Part shown: piece by piece, positions 1 through 9,450 of the stretch
How the letters are laid out: each line of letters starts with the position of its first letter
Position numbering within the stretch: position 1 is the stretch's first letter
Assembly (NCBI GenBank): GCA_020081605.1
Contig: JAHREC010000018.1
Coordinates: 4,216,001 to 4,280,000, forward strand
Origin: Albifimbria verrucaria
Taxonomy: Eukaryota > Ascomycota > Sordariomycetes > Hypocreales > Stachybotryaceae
Direction of reading: 5' to 3'
DNA: 64,000 nucleotides
The notes under the pieces: model-generated
Told to the model about the DNA's origin: nothing
Seen by the model: the letters and a program-made list of their open reading frames with translations, nothing else
Databases searched by the model: none
Made by a program: the position numbers and the translations under genes

Positions 1-1097
1 GCCTCGCTTCATAACCGATAGATCGTAGCGAATGGGCAGCAGTGCGCTCAAAATCGAACGCCGCAGTCCTCATCGATCGTACCACATTATACTCGCCAAT
101 GACGGCATTGCCGGATCTCATGACGTCTAGCAAATGCGTCTGACTGCTTCGACGACTGCCCTCTGCCTCGTCTCCGCGCCCACCGGCTTCCCCAGGAATT
201 CTAGGACGCCATCGAAGTGGTCGCATTTCAATGGCGTCGGTTTCATCCACTGTCGTAGCCACCGTGTCGCGTAGAACGCCCTGTTCTTCGGCATCTAAGT
301 CCTGTAGGGTGCGACCAGTGGGCATCTCCTGGGCCAGTTCTGGAAACAAAGGGCGAAAAGTTTTGAGTACAACACGGAGCCTCTCGCGCTCGGTGTGAAT
401 GGTTAACATGAGGCATTGGATACAAACAATGGCCAAGTCGGCCAGGATATAGTACATGCGCCAAGTAGGAGGTTTTTGGCCGACAAAGTCAATGATGATA
501 CCTCCGTGTTGGTAGCCACGATGATGTTCAGGACCCTCTGGAAGCGAGCCCAATAAATGCGAGAGCATACAAATGATGTTGGGTATAATGACAATAAGAA
601 CGTGAAGTCGAGTTGCGGGCATGAGAAAAGGCCATGACTCGTCTTTCGGCGTAAGATACATATACTGAGGGATCGAGCGTAGAGCGAAGAGAAACATAGA
701 GCATCTGGAGCGAGGAAATTGTTAGTCCGAAGTGCCGGTATCGAGGGACAAAGCTGTTGACGTACTCCATGTAGTAAAGCGCACTCAATTCGGCGAAGAC
801 AACAAGGTCTAGAGTCTTGAGCAAGTGCGTGATGAAGGCCAGCTTCTTGACGAGGCCGGGGTTTCGCTTCTTCTTGCTCTTCCTCTTCCTCCTCCGGCGG
901 CCATCTTGGCGATGTCGAGATGTTTCTGGAGATTCATCGTTCTGGTTGGAAGCGTCGTTTGCCGAGCCGTCGAGGTCGGCAGGGGCAGCAGCAGCGGCGG
1001 CGCCGGCGCCGGCGTCATCGTCGTCGTCGTCGTTGGAACGAGAGAGCAACGGGTCTCGGATTCGCGCCGGGGAGCTGGGCGAGGAATCATCGCTCAT
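1..1097 (-). CDS. dsc4: DSC E3 ubiquitin ligase complex subunit 4 (DUF1746), C-terminus off window
   Basis: ER/Golgi membrane protein of the Dsc ubiquitin-ligase complex, which in fission yeast and Aspergillus acts in SREBP processing (family knowledge). I chose the ATG at 1097. Exon 1 is 1097-766, the intron is 705-765 (GTACGT donor, ACTAAC branch site, CTCCAG acceptor) and exon 2 runs from 704 past the left edge. The first ~80 residues are low complexity: Ser-rich, a six-Asp run, an Ala run, then a Lys/Arg-rich stretch. The DUF1746 region follows with LDLVVFAELSALYYM, and after the splice come IPQYMYLTP, a hydrophobic segment ending in IICMLSHLL, and the motif HGGIIIDFVGQKPP. A second hydrophobic segment, ILADLAIVCIQCLML, lies near 430-450. 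Once the intron is removed the frame is intact. It is divergent from the PheRS gene. The DUF1746 assignment is firm; the Dsc4 role is by family. Confidence 0.8.
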
Positions 1098-1655
1098 AGT
1101 CACCTCTGCTCACCCAAGCTGAACGAGCCGTTCTGCATTGAGGCAGGATCGCTCATAAAATTATGACATGGGGTGAGGGTTTGGGTTGAATACCGCCCGT
1201 AATCGATTTAACGTGATGGATGATGGTGGTCTGAGACGGATGAAGGAGCCATGAAGCTAGCGGGTACTTGGCAGCTTTGCTTATGCAAGCTTGCGACAGG
1301 CGACTGACAGCGGCCAGGCAGAGGCAGGTCTTGGCTTATTGCCTGGCAATCAGGTACAGGTGCAGGTACAGGTACCGGAGCGGCCCACGGTCCAGTGCAG
1401 CAAGGTACTAAGGTACGGTACGTACAAGTGACAGGGACCAGTCGAGCCAGTGCAGGGTGCGCTCCGGTAGCGGGATCAAACTAAGTCCGAATGCACAATA
1501 CCCCGCCATGCATCCCGCAACGTCCCAAGGTGGGCAAAATTCCGTGGGAGATAATTGAGGTGACTCAGTCAGTTCAGTCCAGCCCAGTCCACCAAGCATC
1601 CCGCAGTCCAAGCCCACCATTGGCGTTCTATCAACCCACGGGCATCACTGTCAAT
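1098..1655. promoter_or_regulatory. Divergent promoter region, dsc4-like / PheRS alpha
   Basis: This 558-bp spacer separates two head-to-head genes. It contains repeated GGTACAGGT-like words (about 1350-1420). No further gene is visible. That it serves as a shared promoter is inferred from geometry only. Confidence 0.4.
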
Positions 1656-3248
1656 ATGACGACCTCGAGCTCAGCTCCTTCGGGAGACCTCGCCCTCCAT
1701 GTCCTCCAGGTCCTGTCGCAAAACAGCCCTATCCTGTCCACCGAGGCCTTCCCTCAGTGTCCTTCCAGGACCTCAAGGCTGCCCTCGACCGACTCTTCTC
1801 TCGAGAGATGATCGCCTACGAGACCATTGACCGCGAGGAGGCCCTTCTTGAACCCGAGGCTGAGCAGATCGCCGCCAACGGCAGCCACGAGGCCCGCGTC
1901 TTCGAGGCTTTGAGCAAGGCGGTGGAGGGGTTGACCGTGCAGGAGCTGGAGCAGGCCATTGGCGACAAGACCGTCACCAAGCTGGGACAAGGAAAGGCCT
2001 TCAAGGAGAAGTGGATCTCCAAGAGCAAAGATGGAAAGCTCGTCGCTACTGTGAGTGCTGTGGAGTGGTTTATGTCGCGGCCGCAGGTGCTAACAACGCT
2101 TTACAGGCCGAGTCTATCCAGGACGTGACCCGAGGACAACTTCAAGAAATCCAAAAGAACCGAACGGCCGACGCTAAGATCCTCAGCGACCTGAAGAAGC
2201 GCAAGCTCATCAGGATGCAAAAGGTCATCAGCTTCAAGATCTCCAAGGGCACCAAGTTCGCCTTGGAGATCCCGAAGGAGGAGACGGATCTCACGGCCGA
2301 CATGCTCACCTCTGGTGCGTGGAAGACGGCCAACTTCAAGCCTTACAACTTCAAGGCCCTTGGTGCGGACCAGAACGCCGGCGCTCTGCACCCGCTGAAC
2401 AAGGTGCGACACGAGTTCCGTCAGATCTTCTTCGAGATGGGCTTCGAGGAGATGCCGACCAACAAGTTCGTCGAGACGGGCTTCTGGAACTTCGACGCAC
2501 TCTTCGTGCCCCAGCAGCACCCCGCCCGTGATCTGCAAGACACCTTCTACATCTCCGACCCCAAGAAGGCGGACCCTCCGCGACCGCAGGCCGACGGCCA
2601 GGACACCAAGCAGTACTGGGAGAACGTCAAGGAGGTGCACCAGAACGGCAAGTACGGCTCCATTGGTTACCGGTACCCTTGGTCGGCGGACGAGTCCCTG
2701 AAGCTGGTCCTGCGTACTCACACGACGGCCATCTCAGCGGCCATGCTGCACAAACTGGCCTCGCAAAAGGGCCCCGACGGACGACCTCCCCTGCGCGCTA
2801 CTTCTCCATCGACAGGGTGTTCCGAAACGAGACGGTCGACGCGACACATCTGGCCGAGTTCCACCAAGTCGAGGGTGTCATCGCCGACTACGGATTGACT
2901 TTGGGTGGACTGATGGAGTTCATGGAGATCTTCTTCGGCAAGATGGGCATCAAAGATCTAAAGTTCAAGCCCGCATACAACCCGTACACGGAGCCTAGCA
3001 TGGAAATTTTCAGCTTCCACAAGGGCCTGAACAAGCTTGTGGAGATTGGCAACAGCGGCATGTTCCGCCCAGAGATGCTGGAGGCTCTTGGCCTGCCCAA
3101 GGACATGCGGGTGTTCGGGTGGGGCCTGAGTCTGGAACGGCCCACGATGATCAAGTACAAGATCTCCAACATCCGCGAGCTGCTCGGCCACAAGGTCGAT
3201 CTAGGATTCATCGAGCGCAACCCGGCGGTGCGACTAGAGAAGGAGTAG
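1656..3248 (+). CDS. FRS2: Cytosolic phenylalanyl-tRNA synthetase alpha subunit
   Basis: Catalytic alpha chain of the (alpha-beta)2 cytosolic enzyme that charges tRNA-Phe. The start is the ATG at 1656 ([16 protein letters not shown]). There is one intron, 2051-2106 (GTGAGT..TTACAG), in phase 0. The N-terminal half carries the winged-helix tRNA-binding region (from [16 protein letters not shown] onward). The class II core has motif 1 around [19 protein letters not shown], motif 2 around [19 protein letters not shown] and motif 3 [12 protein letters not shown]. The length of about 510 residues fits the family. Two frameshifts break the reading frame: near 1754 (a CCC run) and near 2790 (a CCCC run). 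One extra C at each restores the frame exactly at conserved sequence. It ends [13 protein letters not shown], stop at 3246-3248. Identification is very secure; the frameshifts are probably sequence errors. Confidence 0.95.
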
Positions 3249-4967
3249 GGTGTTGGGATGGCATCATAGGGACATTTAGACGGGGACAGGGCTTCATGAT
3301 TCGACGACACAAACGCGGGATGGGCAGGGTAGGGTGGGATTGAAGGTCTCGGGTTGAAAGAAAGGAAGAAATGGTGACGCAGGCTGTAGGACAGAATCCA
3401 GGAGGCAACCCAAAAATATCACACAGCATACCCACAATTGCCCTGAGACGATGGCGTTCGGCTTTTGGCCTCGACCTTGTTTCGATTGATCCCGAAGGCA
3501 GCCATGTGCCGTGTGCATCGAGACGCAGATGGGAGGGAGGGTGGAAACGGTTTCTGCTGGCCAGGACCCTCGCCTTGAACCCCTTCCCGCTGATCCAGCC
3601 GCCCCAGCCCACTTCCCTCCGATCTGCCATGACTGAATGGATCCCGGCTTGGGCCTCCACACCTGCTCCACATTCCTCCCGGATCGGGCGGGGAAGAGAG
3701 ACGAGAACGGCGCTACCTGTAGACCACGCCACAACTCCCTGTGTGAGCACACTGTGTTGCTGTTCTCTCTGTGGGATTACGTAGCTTGTTATGGGTAGAG
3801 GGGTGACGCTGTAAGCGTTGCTGGAGTATGAGGCGATGGGGGTGGATTGTAGAGAGCAGCCATTGCCATCTTTACTTTGATGTCGCCAGCAGGACTGTAA
3901 TGGTAGTATCAGTCTGTCAATGGCGATTATAGACGATAAGAGGATAAAAGTTCCGTCCTACATTATTATTACAGTCTAAATATCTTGGATTTTTGGTTGT
4001 TTATTCTTCAATATTTTGTTGATTATCGGTCGAGATATCTGTGTTAAATATACGGAATGTTTGTCCTCACTGGAGTGTTACTAAAGTCGACGAATTAGCA
4101 CACCACCTCTTCTGTAGACTTTGATGTTGGCAATTATTTTGTATATTTAGAGCAAGGGTGAATTCCATCTGCGTCATTCGCCTGCTACTGGAGCTCTGCT
4201 TACACATAGGTGATTCACAATCGACGCCGATCTGCGCCATCAAGCGCACTCAACCGAGCATCGCCCGGAAACAGGGTCCATCAGTTTCTGTCGACCTCTT
4301 CTTCCCAATGGTCCAAACTCTGATACAGTGCCCTCGATACCAAGACCATGGCGTACGTCCCCAAGGGTCGTGCTAGGGTCCCTTGGGTCCGCAACGTCTG
4401 GGGGAGAGGAGACGACTTACACGGTGCGCTCGCCGCCGCCAGCAAAACAGGACAGGCCCATTGGGGTCATGATCCCTCCCCGACCCAAGACAGGCGTCGT
4501 CTAGCGTCGATCCAGACCGGAGGGCAGCAGCGCATGTCCATGCTTAGCGATCAGTCGAGTGGGTGCCGCGACGCTCGATGACATTGGTCGGCGTCGTGAC
4601 GCTGCGCGGGAAGCTTTGGGCCTCGTCGCGTGAGCAGCGCAAGCACAAGCACAGCGCAACACAGCGCAGCACAGTATGGCTAGCCTGGCGAGGGCGTTAC
4701 CTGCGAAACCCTCTTCGATTACGCCTGTCTGAGGTGTACTCGGTTAACCTTTGCTAGCACGCTGCCTATGTCATCCCCGTTGTTGCGTGCCTGTGCCGTA
4801 TATAAACATGGACTGACCCCTCACGTCTCGGTTTCTTCTCCTCATCCTGAAGTTTTGAATTGTCCTGAGCTTCTATAATCAATAAATCAATCCTAAGTCA
4901 TCCGTCTCGACTCAACAAGCATCCTACAACCAGTCGATATCGACACTATACCTAAACACAATTCACA
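3249..4967. other. Intergenic region, no gene recognised
   Basis: About 1.7 kb between PheRS and a small gene. The short open frames at 3.2-3.8 kb and 4.3-4.8 kb show no family signature or splice structure. The part from 3900 to 4150 is AT-rich and probably holds the PheRS 3' end. The last ~170 bp form the promoter of the next gene. Confidence 0.5.
4798..4806 (+). promoter_or_regulatory. TATA box of the small stress/conidiation-type gene
   Basis: The sequence GTATATAAA lies about 165 bp upstream of the ATG at 4968, followed by a pyrimidine-rich, untranslated-leader-like stretch ending in TTCACA before the ATG. A clear TATA box is usual for inducible small fungal genes. Position and consensus are seen; function is inferred. 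Confidence 0.4.
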
Positions 4968-5299
4968 ATGAACCCCGAGAACACTCAGCCCACCCACGAC
5001 GCCAGCGGTCGCCGCCGGGTTAGTCCACCAGCTAAACATGACCCTCTCCTATGAACAATTGCTAATGCTTTGTCCCTCTTAGAGCTCTGGCTTGATGCCT
5101 GCTTTTGATTCACTACATCAGCAGAAGCGTACCGAGGCCAACATAGCTCGCCGGCAGAGCATGTCCGACCAACATGTCAAGGGCGGCATCTTTAGCCAGC
5201 TCTTCCACAAGTACGTGCCGTCCCATTATGATTTGTGGTGTTTGTACATTTACTAACCAGTATTCGCTCTACAGTAGCCTTGGAAGAAACGGAAAGTAA
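4968..5299 (+). CDS. 67-aa Ser/Arg-rich conserved small protein (conidiation-specific type)
   Basis: Three exons: 4968-5018, 5083-5210 and 5275-5299, with introns 5019-5082 (GTTAGT..CTTAG) and 5211-5274 (GTACGT, TACTAACC branch site, ACAG). All junctions keep frame and give a 67-residue product. It starts MNPENTQPTHDASGRRR, continues SSGLMPAFDSLHQQKR and RRQSMSDQHVKGG, and ends FSQLFHNSLGRNGK. The RRRSSGL..QKR..RRQSM layout recalls small fungal proteins often labelled conidiation-specific. I cannot place it in a named family with confidence, and its function is unknown. It has no signal peptide or membrane segment. The strong upstream TATA box and the short spliced structure support a real, inducible gene. 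Confidence 0.75.
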
Positions 5300-5609
5300 G
5301 CGGCATGGCCCAGGAGTTTGGAGAAATGTTTTTTACAAGGCCACTCAAGGGCGAGCAATGGAATTTGCCTTATGATACGATAAAGAGCTTATTAATGTAA
5401 CAAAGTAGTCGCTGTCTGCGCGATATGTCACGCTTACCATCTCGTAATTTGTTGTACCTGTGAATTGTCCATCCAGCACGTCATGTAAGAAGACAGTGTT
5501 TGGTTGTCTCGTTGCAAAGAGCCAATGGTTCGTCATGCAAGATCTCCACGTTGAGATTTCCAACTGCAGCACATAGCTATCTGCTCGAACAACCAAGCAT
5601 GAATTCGCC

Positions 5610-5633
5610 AGAGAGAGAGAGAAGAGAGAGAGA
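5610..5633. repeat. GA-rich microsatellite
   Basis: A (GA)n tract interrupted once by an extra A. It is ordinary low-complexity DNA downstream of the small gene. Confidence 0.8.
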
Positions 5634-6137
5634 ACCTATATGACTTAATATCAAGCATACATACAACAATTCTCCAATTGGCGCTGCAAAAGCACGCATA
5701 CTAGCAAGTGGTAAGCAACGAAACCATAGCTACATATCAGGTCGACGTTCGATTCACATTACAAGATTGTCCTCTTACAGATAGAAATATTGCATGGAAT
5801 ACGTAAGGTACAAGAATAAAATCATTTTATTCCAAATGAACTCCCGTTTTGATCAATCTTGCCTTCTCCATGTAGCTACTGCCCGCTCGACTGGTCCAAC
5901 TACATCCCTCTTGCAGATGCTATAGCTATTCAGCTGCACATGCACCACATCAGCAACTGCCATCTTCATTGCGAACCGAGCACTCAATCCATTCAAGCTG
6001 GCCACGTACGTCATTGTATCTAAGGTTGCCCATAGTTACAGGACTGGGAGTGGGGTTTTGGAAGGTGTCGACCGTACTCAGAAAGGTAAGATAGGTTGTC
6101 GTCTTCCCAGATGCAAAACCAACCCAGCTTTTTCACC

Positions 6138-6400
6138 TTGCATCTCTGCATCTTCCCAAGCGTTCCATTTGTTTGTCCTGGGCAGGACATTAAAAAGGCC
6201 TTGACATCTTTCGACTTGCTTTGCCTCGTGCATCTCTGCGTCTTCCCAAGCGTTTCATTTGTTTGTCCTGGGCAAGACATTAAAAGGTCTCGCAATCTTT
6301 CGATTTGCTTTGCCTCTTGCATCTCTACGTCTTCAGGCTTCTCCCATCTCCTTGTCCTGGGCAGGACATTAAAAGGCCTAGAATCTCTCGGCTTGCTTTA
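6138..6400. repeat. Three tandem copies of a ~90-bp unit
   Basis: Copies begin near 6138, 6228 and 6317. Each opens with TGCATCTCTRCRTCTTC and carries the core TTGTCCTGGGCARGACATTA, then a variable AGGYCT..TCTTTCGAYTTGCTT segment. Copies 1 and 2 are very similar; copy 3 has diverged in the middle. The repeat stays open in one frame, but the predicted peptide resembles nothing known. Confidence 0.85.
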
Positions 6401-7547
6401 GACGTCGGGAGTCTACCGTTGGCGCCACCTCCGGTTGACCATCTTCCCTCGAAGATTTAATTACATACTAGTGATACCCTTACATATCAGACAACTACAT
6501 ATATGCATAGCGTGGGGGTCCATACATACCAAGAGGCTTGGTTCTAGCGCAGAACACGCAAGCCTTCGGATCCCCATTCTACGAGGCCCCATGGAGCCGT
6601 AGTAGTCGGCCCAAGAAGAAGACCACGACATAGGCATGCGCAGACATCAGCAGATGCCTCGAGCTGTACGCCATGAAGGCTGCACGGTATGACACCCTGC
6701 TAATTGCAATCTGCCTAATGGTAGCCGTGCTGGTCCCATCCACGACAGACCTTTTCTGAAGGGGACACGCGCGATAGCAAAAGCAACACGTCCGGACAGC
6801 AGAATCCACCACGGACGACAGCTCAACAGACGCTACGCTGCCCCGGAGCCAGCATCTCGGACTCGGCCGAGGAAGGTTCGCACTTACGGAGCTACACTAC
6901 CATGTGAATACCCGCATGCCTGTCATGGCTGGTACGTGGAAGTCTGGGTGGATACGGGTTGGACTGGTCGCGCCTCTCACCTGGCAGCCTTGGCTTATAC
7001 AAGCTGCAGTGAAGACCCGCTTCTTGGGAAGACAGGATAGGGGTGTCTATGGGGCCTCACAAACGACAACAGGGGCAACGGGTGGGGAGGGTCCGTATTC
7101 ATAGGAAGTCATTGTGACTGTTTCCCACTTATATAGGACGATAATCGAACTTCAAGCCTGGCAAGGCCCCAAATGACTGTCCAACCAACACTGGTGATCT
7201 GTGAGCTGAGCAAGCCATCAAATCGTAGAGACATGCCGAGTGCTTGATAACGAAATGCTGTTGTTGCGTGAACAAAAGCCAGAGCACTATATGTCCAGTA
7301 TTAGTCGGCAACTTCCCGTGACGAATGCAACTTTTCTCAACTCTCAACAGTGGATATGTATAGTGCCAGCAAACCCAGGGAGACGTGGATATGCCTGTAG
7401 TCATTTGATCCTCTATTCTACCTAAACTCGGCAACTGCCGAGACCCAGACACGCTCAGCTGCAAAATGCAAAGACAAAGAGTAGCGCCCCTCACAACAGC
7501 ATGGCCATTCAAGTCTATCCTAACACCAAGAACCTGTCGTCGCTCTC

Positions 7548-8826
7548 TCATGCTTTTACCATGAAAATCTGCGGGCGGGCCACGTTAGCAATCTGATCAG
7601 CCATAGGGAGGGGTGGGGAGCGCGGGTATGTAAACACTTACCTGGTTCAACAACTTGACGTCGAGCACAGCCTGCTTCTTCTGGGCAATGAATCGGGATC
7701 GGACATAGTTGCGGCTGCCCATGGGGTCGAAGTTCCGGTGCTTGCACCCGTGGCAGTCGGTGTTGAAATCTCCGTAACGCCCGCTCCTGTTCCTGACGCC
7801 GCGGTGTCGGATTCCGAAGCCTCGGCCTCGTCCTTCTTCCGCTTCTTCTTGTCCTTCTTTTCTTTCTTGTCCTTCTTTGACTTCTTCATGTCGTCTGAAG
7901 CATCCTTGTCCTTCGAACGCTTGCGCTTCTTGGAGCTCTCGGTCGCCTCGTCATTGGTGACATCCATGGGCTCTCCGGCCTCTGTGATGACATCAAGCTG
8001 TGCTCGGCGCTTCTTCTCTCGCTTCTCTTGCTTCTCTCTCTCCTTCTTCTCCTTCTTGGCTCGCTTCTTCGCCTTGGCATCATCTTCTTTATCGGAAGCG
8101 CTGGACTCGTCTAGAGATTCGGTCTTGTTCTTCTTGGCTCTGCGCTCTTCCTTCCTTCTCTTCTTCTCCTGCGACGCATCGAGCTCCGCGGGTGTGTCGT
8201 CCTCGTCCTCCTCGTCCAGGGAAGTCGCCTTTCTCTTTTGCTCTTCTTCTCCTTCTTCTTCTCTGTCTTCAGGTCGGCCTCTGACTGTTGAGCCGTAGGA
8301 GTTTCCTCGGACTTTTCTTCCGTCTCGCTGTCCTCTGATGTCTCCTTCAGTTCATCGCCAACCAATAGACCTCCTCGGACAAAACGCATGGGCCCCCATC
8401 GGCTTTCGATGTAAACATTGGTTTTGACGACGAGCCTTTGTTGCTGATCTTCTTCGATTGCCGCATCAGACTTGCCATTCAATCGGCTCAACACATCGGA
8501 GAAGACGTCCAAGCCCGTGATCTCGTCCTCCTTGGACTTCTTGAAACCCAGACCCTTCATGTCATCCTTGAGCGCGACCTTGATATATGAGGCATTGGCG
8601 GCTGTGTGGAACTCAGAGTGCGGCGCGTTCTTGGCTCCTAGGTACTCGCCAGGCTGCCACCCTTGCGACCGTAGAATCTTCTGGCCGAACGTCGTGGTGT
8701 CGCGGGTCCATTTTGTGTTGTTGGGGTCGTTGGAGATTTTCCTCCGACTATTTTTCACCAGTCAGTATAATTTGAGGTAGTAATGTCTCGACAGTATAAC
8801 CTTTTGTTCTCAGCGAGGAGTCCCAT
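7548..8826 (-). CDS. PXR1: G-patch nucleolar protein PXR1 (PINX1 homologue)
   Basis: Nucleolar G-patch protein that assists rRNA/snoRNA 3'-end maturation and binds telomerase in yeast (family knowledge). Exon 1 is 8826-8801 (MGLLAENK), intron 1 is 8748-8800 (GTTATA donor, AATAG acceptor), and a last intron is 7569-7641 (GTAAGT..CGCAG). The G-patch reads ISNDPNNTKWTRDTTTFGQ, then KILRSQGWQPGEYLGAKNA and DDMKGLGFKK. The middle and C-terminal part is a long KKDKKEKKDKKKRKK-type basic, low-complexity region. The C-terminus, RSRFIAQKKQAVLD..LLNQ | IFMVKA, matches the conserved fungal PXR1 tail. Frameshifts occur near 8235 (A run) and near 7722 (CCCC run); one extra base restores each. The gene is followed tail-side by the 7.1-7.5 kb spacer. 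Confidence 0.92.
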
Positions 8827-9450
8827 GATGTCTGGCTAGGCGGCGCACGCTGGTCGTCTCCCAGTTCTGGAAGTTTTGCGAGAGGGTCGAGAGAAAGTTG
8901 AAAAAGAAGTGGAAGTGGTGGGGGATTATCCGCTGAAAAGTCTTATCGCCACCCCTGATTGGCTGCATTCTCTGGTGCCCATCGGTATCTGCTAACCCAT
9001 GCCCGACACGGAAATGCGACTGTACTTACTCTATGTACTCTGTATGTATATGTTGAATTCCCCATCTTGACATGCCCTCATTCTTGGCTCACTCAAATGC
9101 TTCTTGGACCTGTTTCTTCAGACTACAGAGTACCCGTCCCAGAAATTCACTGCAGTTTTTCACGGGCTATGCGACCAAGTTTCGATTTGTCCTTGCTCCA
9201 ATTGACCTAGAATGAACTATCTTACATAAAATGCAAAAGGTGTCAGCCGCTGCATGGGCCGCCTGAACGATGTAATATACTGCTTGCACACTTTGGTCTC
9301 CTCCCTTCGCTTTGAGATTCATCTCAAGTGAGAGCGAGAATTTCAATCTTCGTTTTAATCCTTCACAGCAAATGATTCTGCGCCAAACATCCATCTATGT
9401 TTGCTCCGTGAATGCCAAGAGCCAGATGTGACAGCCTCCTGCTCAGTAAT
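8827..9450. other. Spacer between PXR1 and the ARS2 homologue
   Basis: 624 bp holding the PXR1 promoter and the ARS2 3' untranslated region. No coding signal is seen. Confidence 0.5.

Larger units (their letters stand above)
5300..7547. other. Intergenic region with a 90-bp tandem repeat
   Basis: This 2.2-kb spacer contains a GA-rich microsatellite (5610-5633) and a three-copy tandem repeat (6138-6400). I see no other recognisable coding sequence on either strand. Confidence 0.5.

Noticed and set aside
3371..3784. Overlapping open frames on both strands downstream of PheRS
   Set aside because: GC-rich chance frames with no conserved motif; they lie in the PheRS 3' region.
6138..6400. CRISPR-like array
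   Set aside because: Only three adjacent, diverged 90-bp copies with no spacers of constant size, in a eukaryotic genome.
6096..6401. 101-codon frame with an internal peptide repeat
   Set aside because: The peptide repeat simply reflects the 90-bp tandem DNA repeat; no family resemblance.
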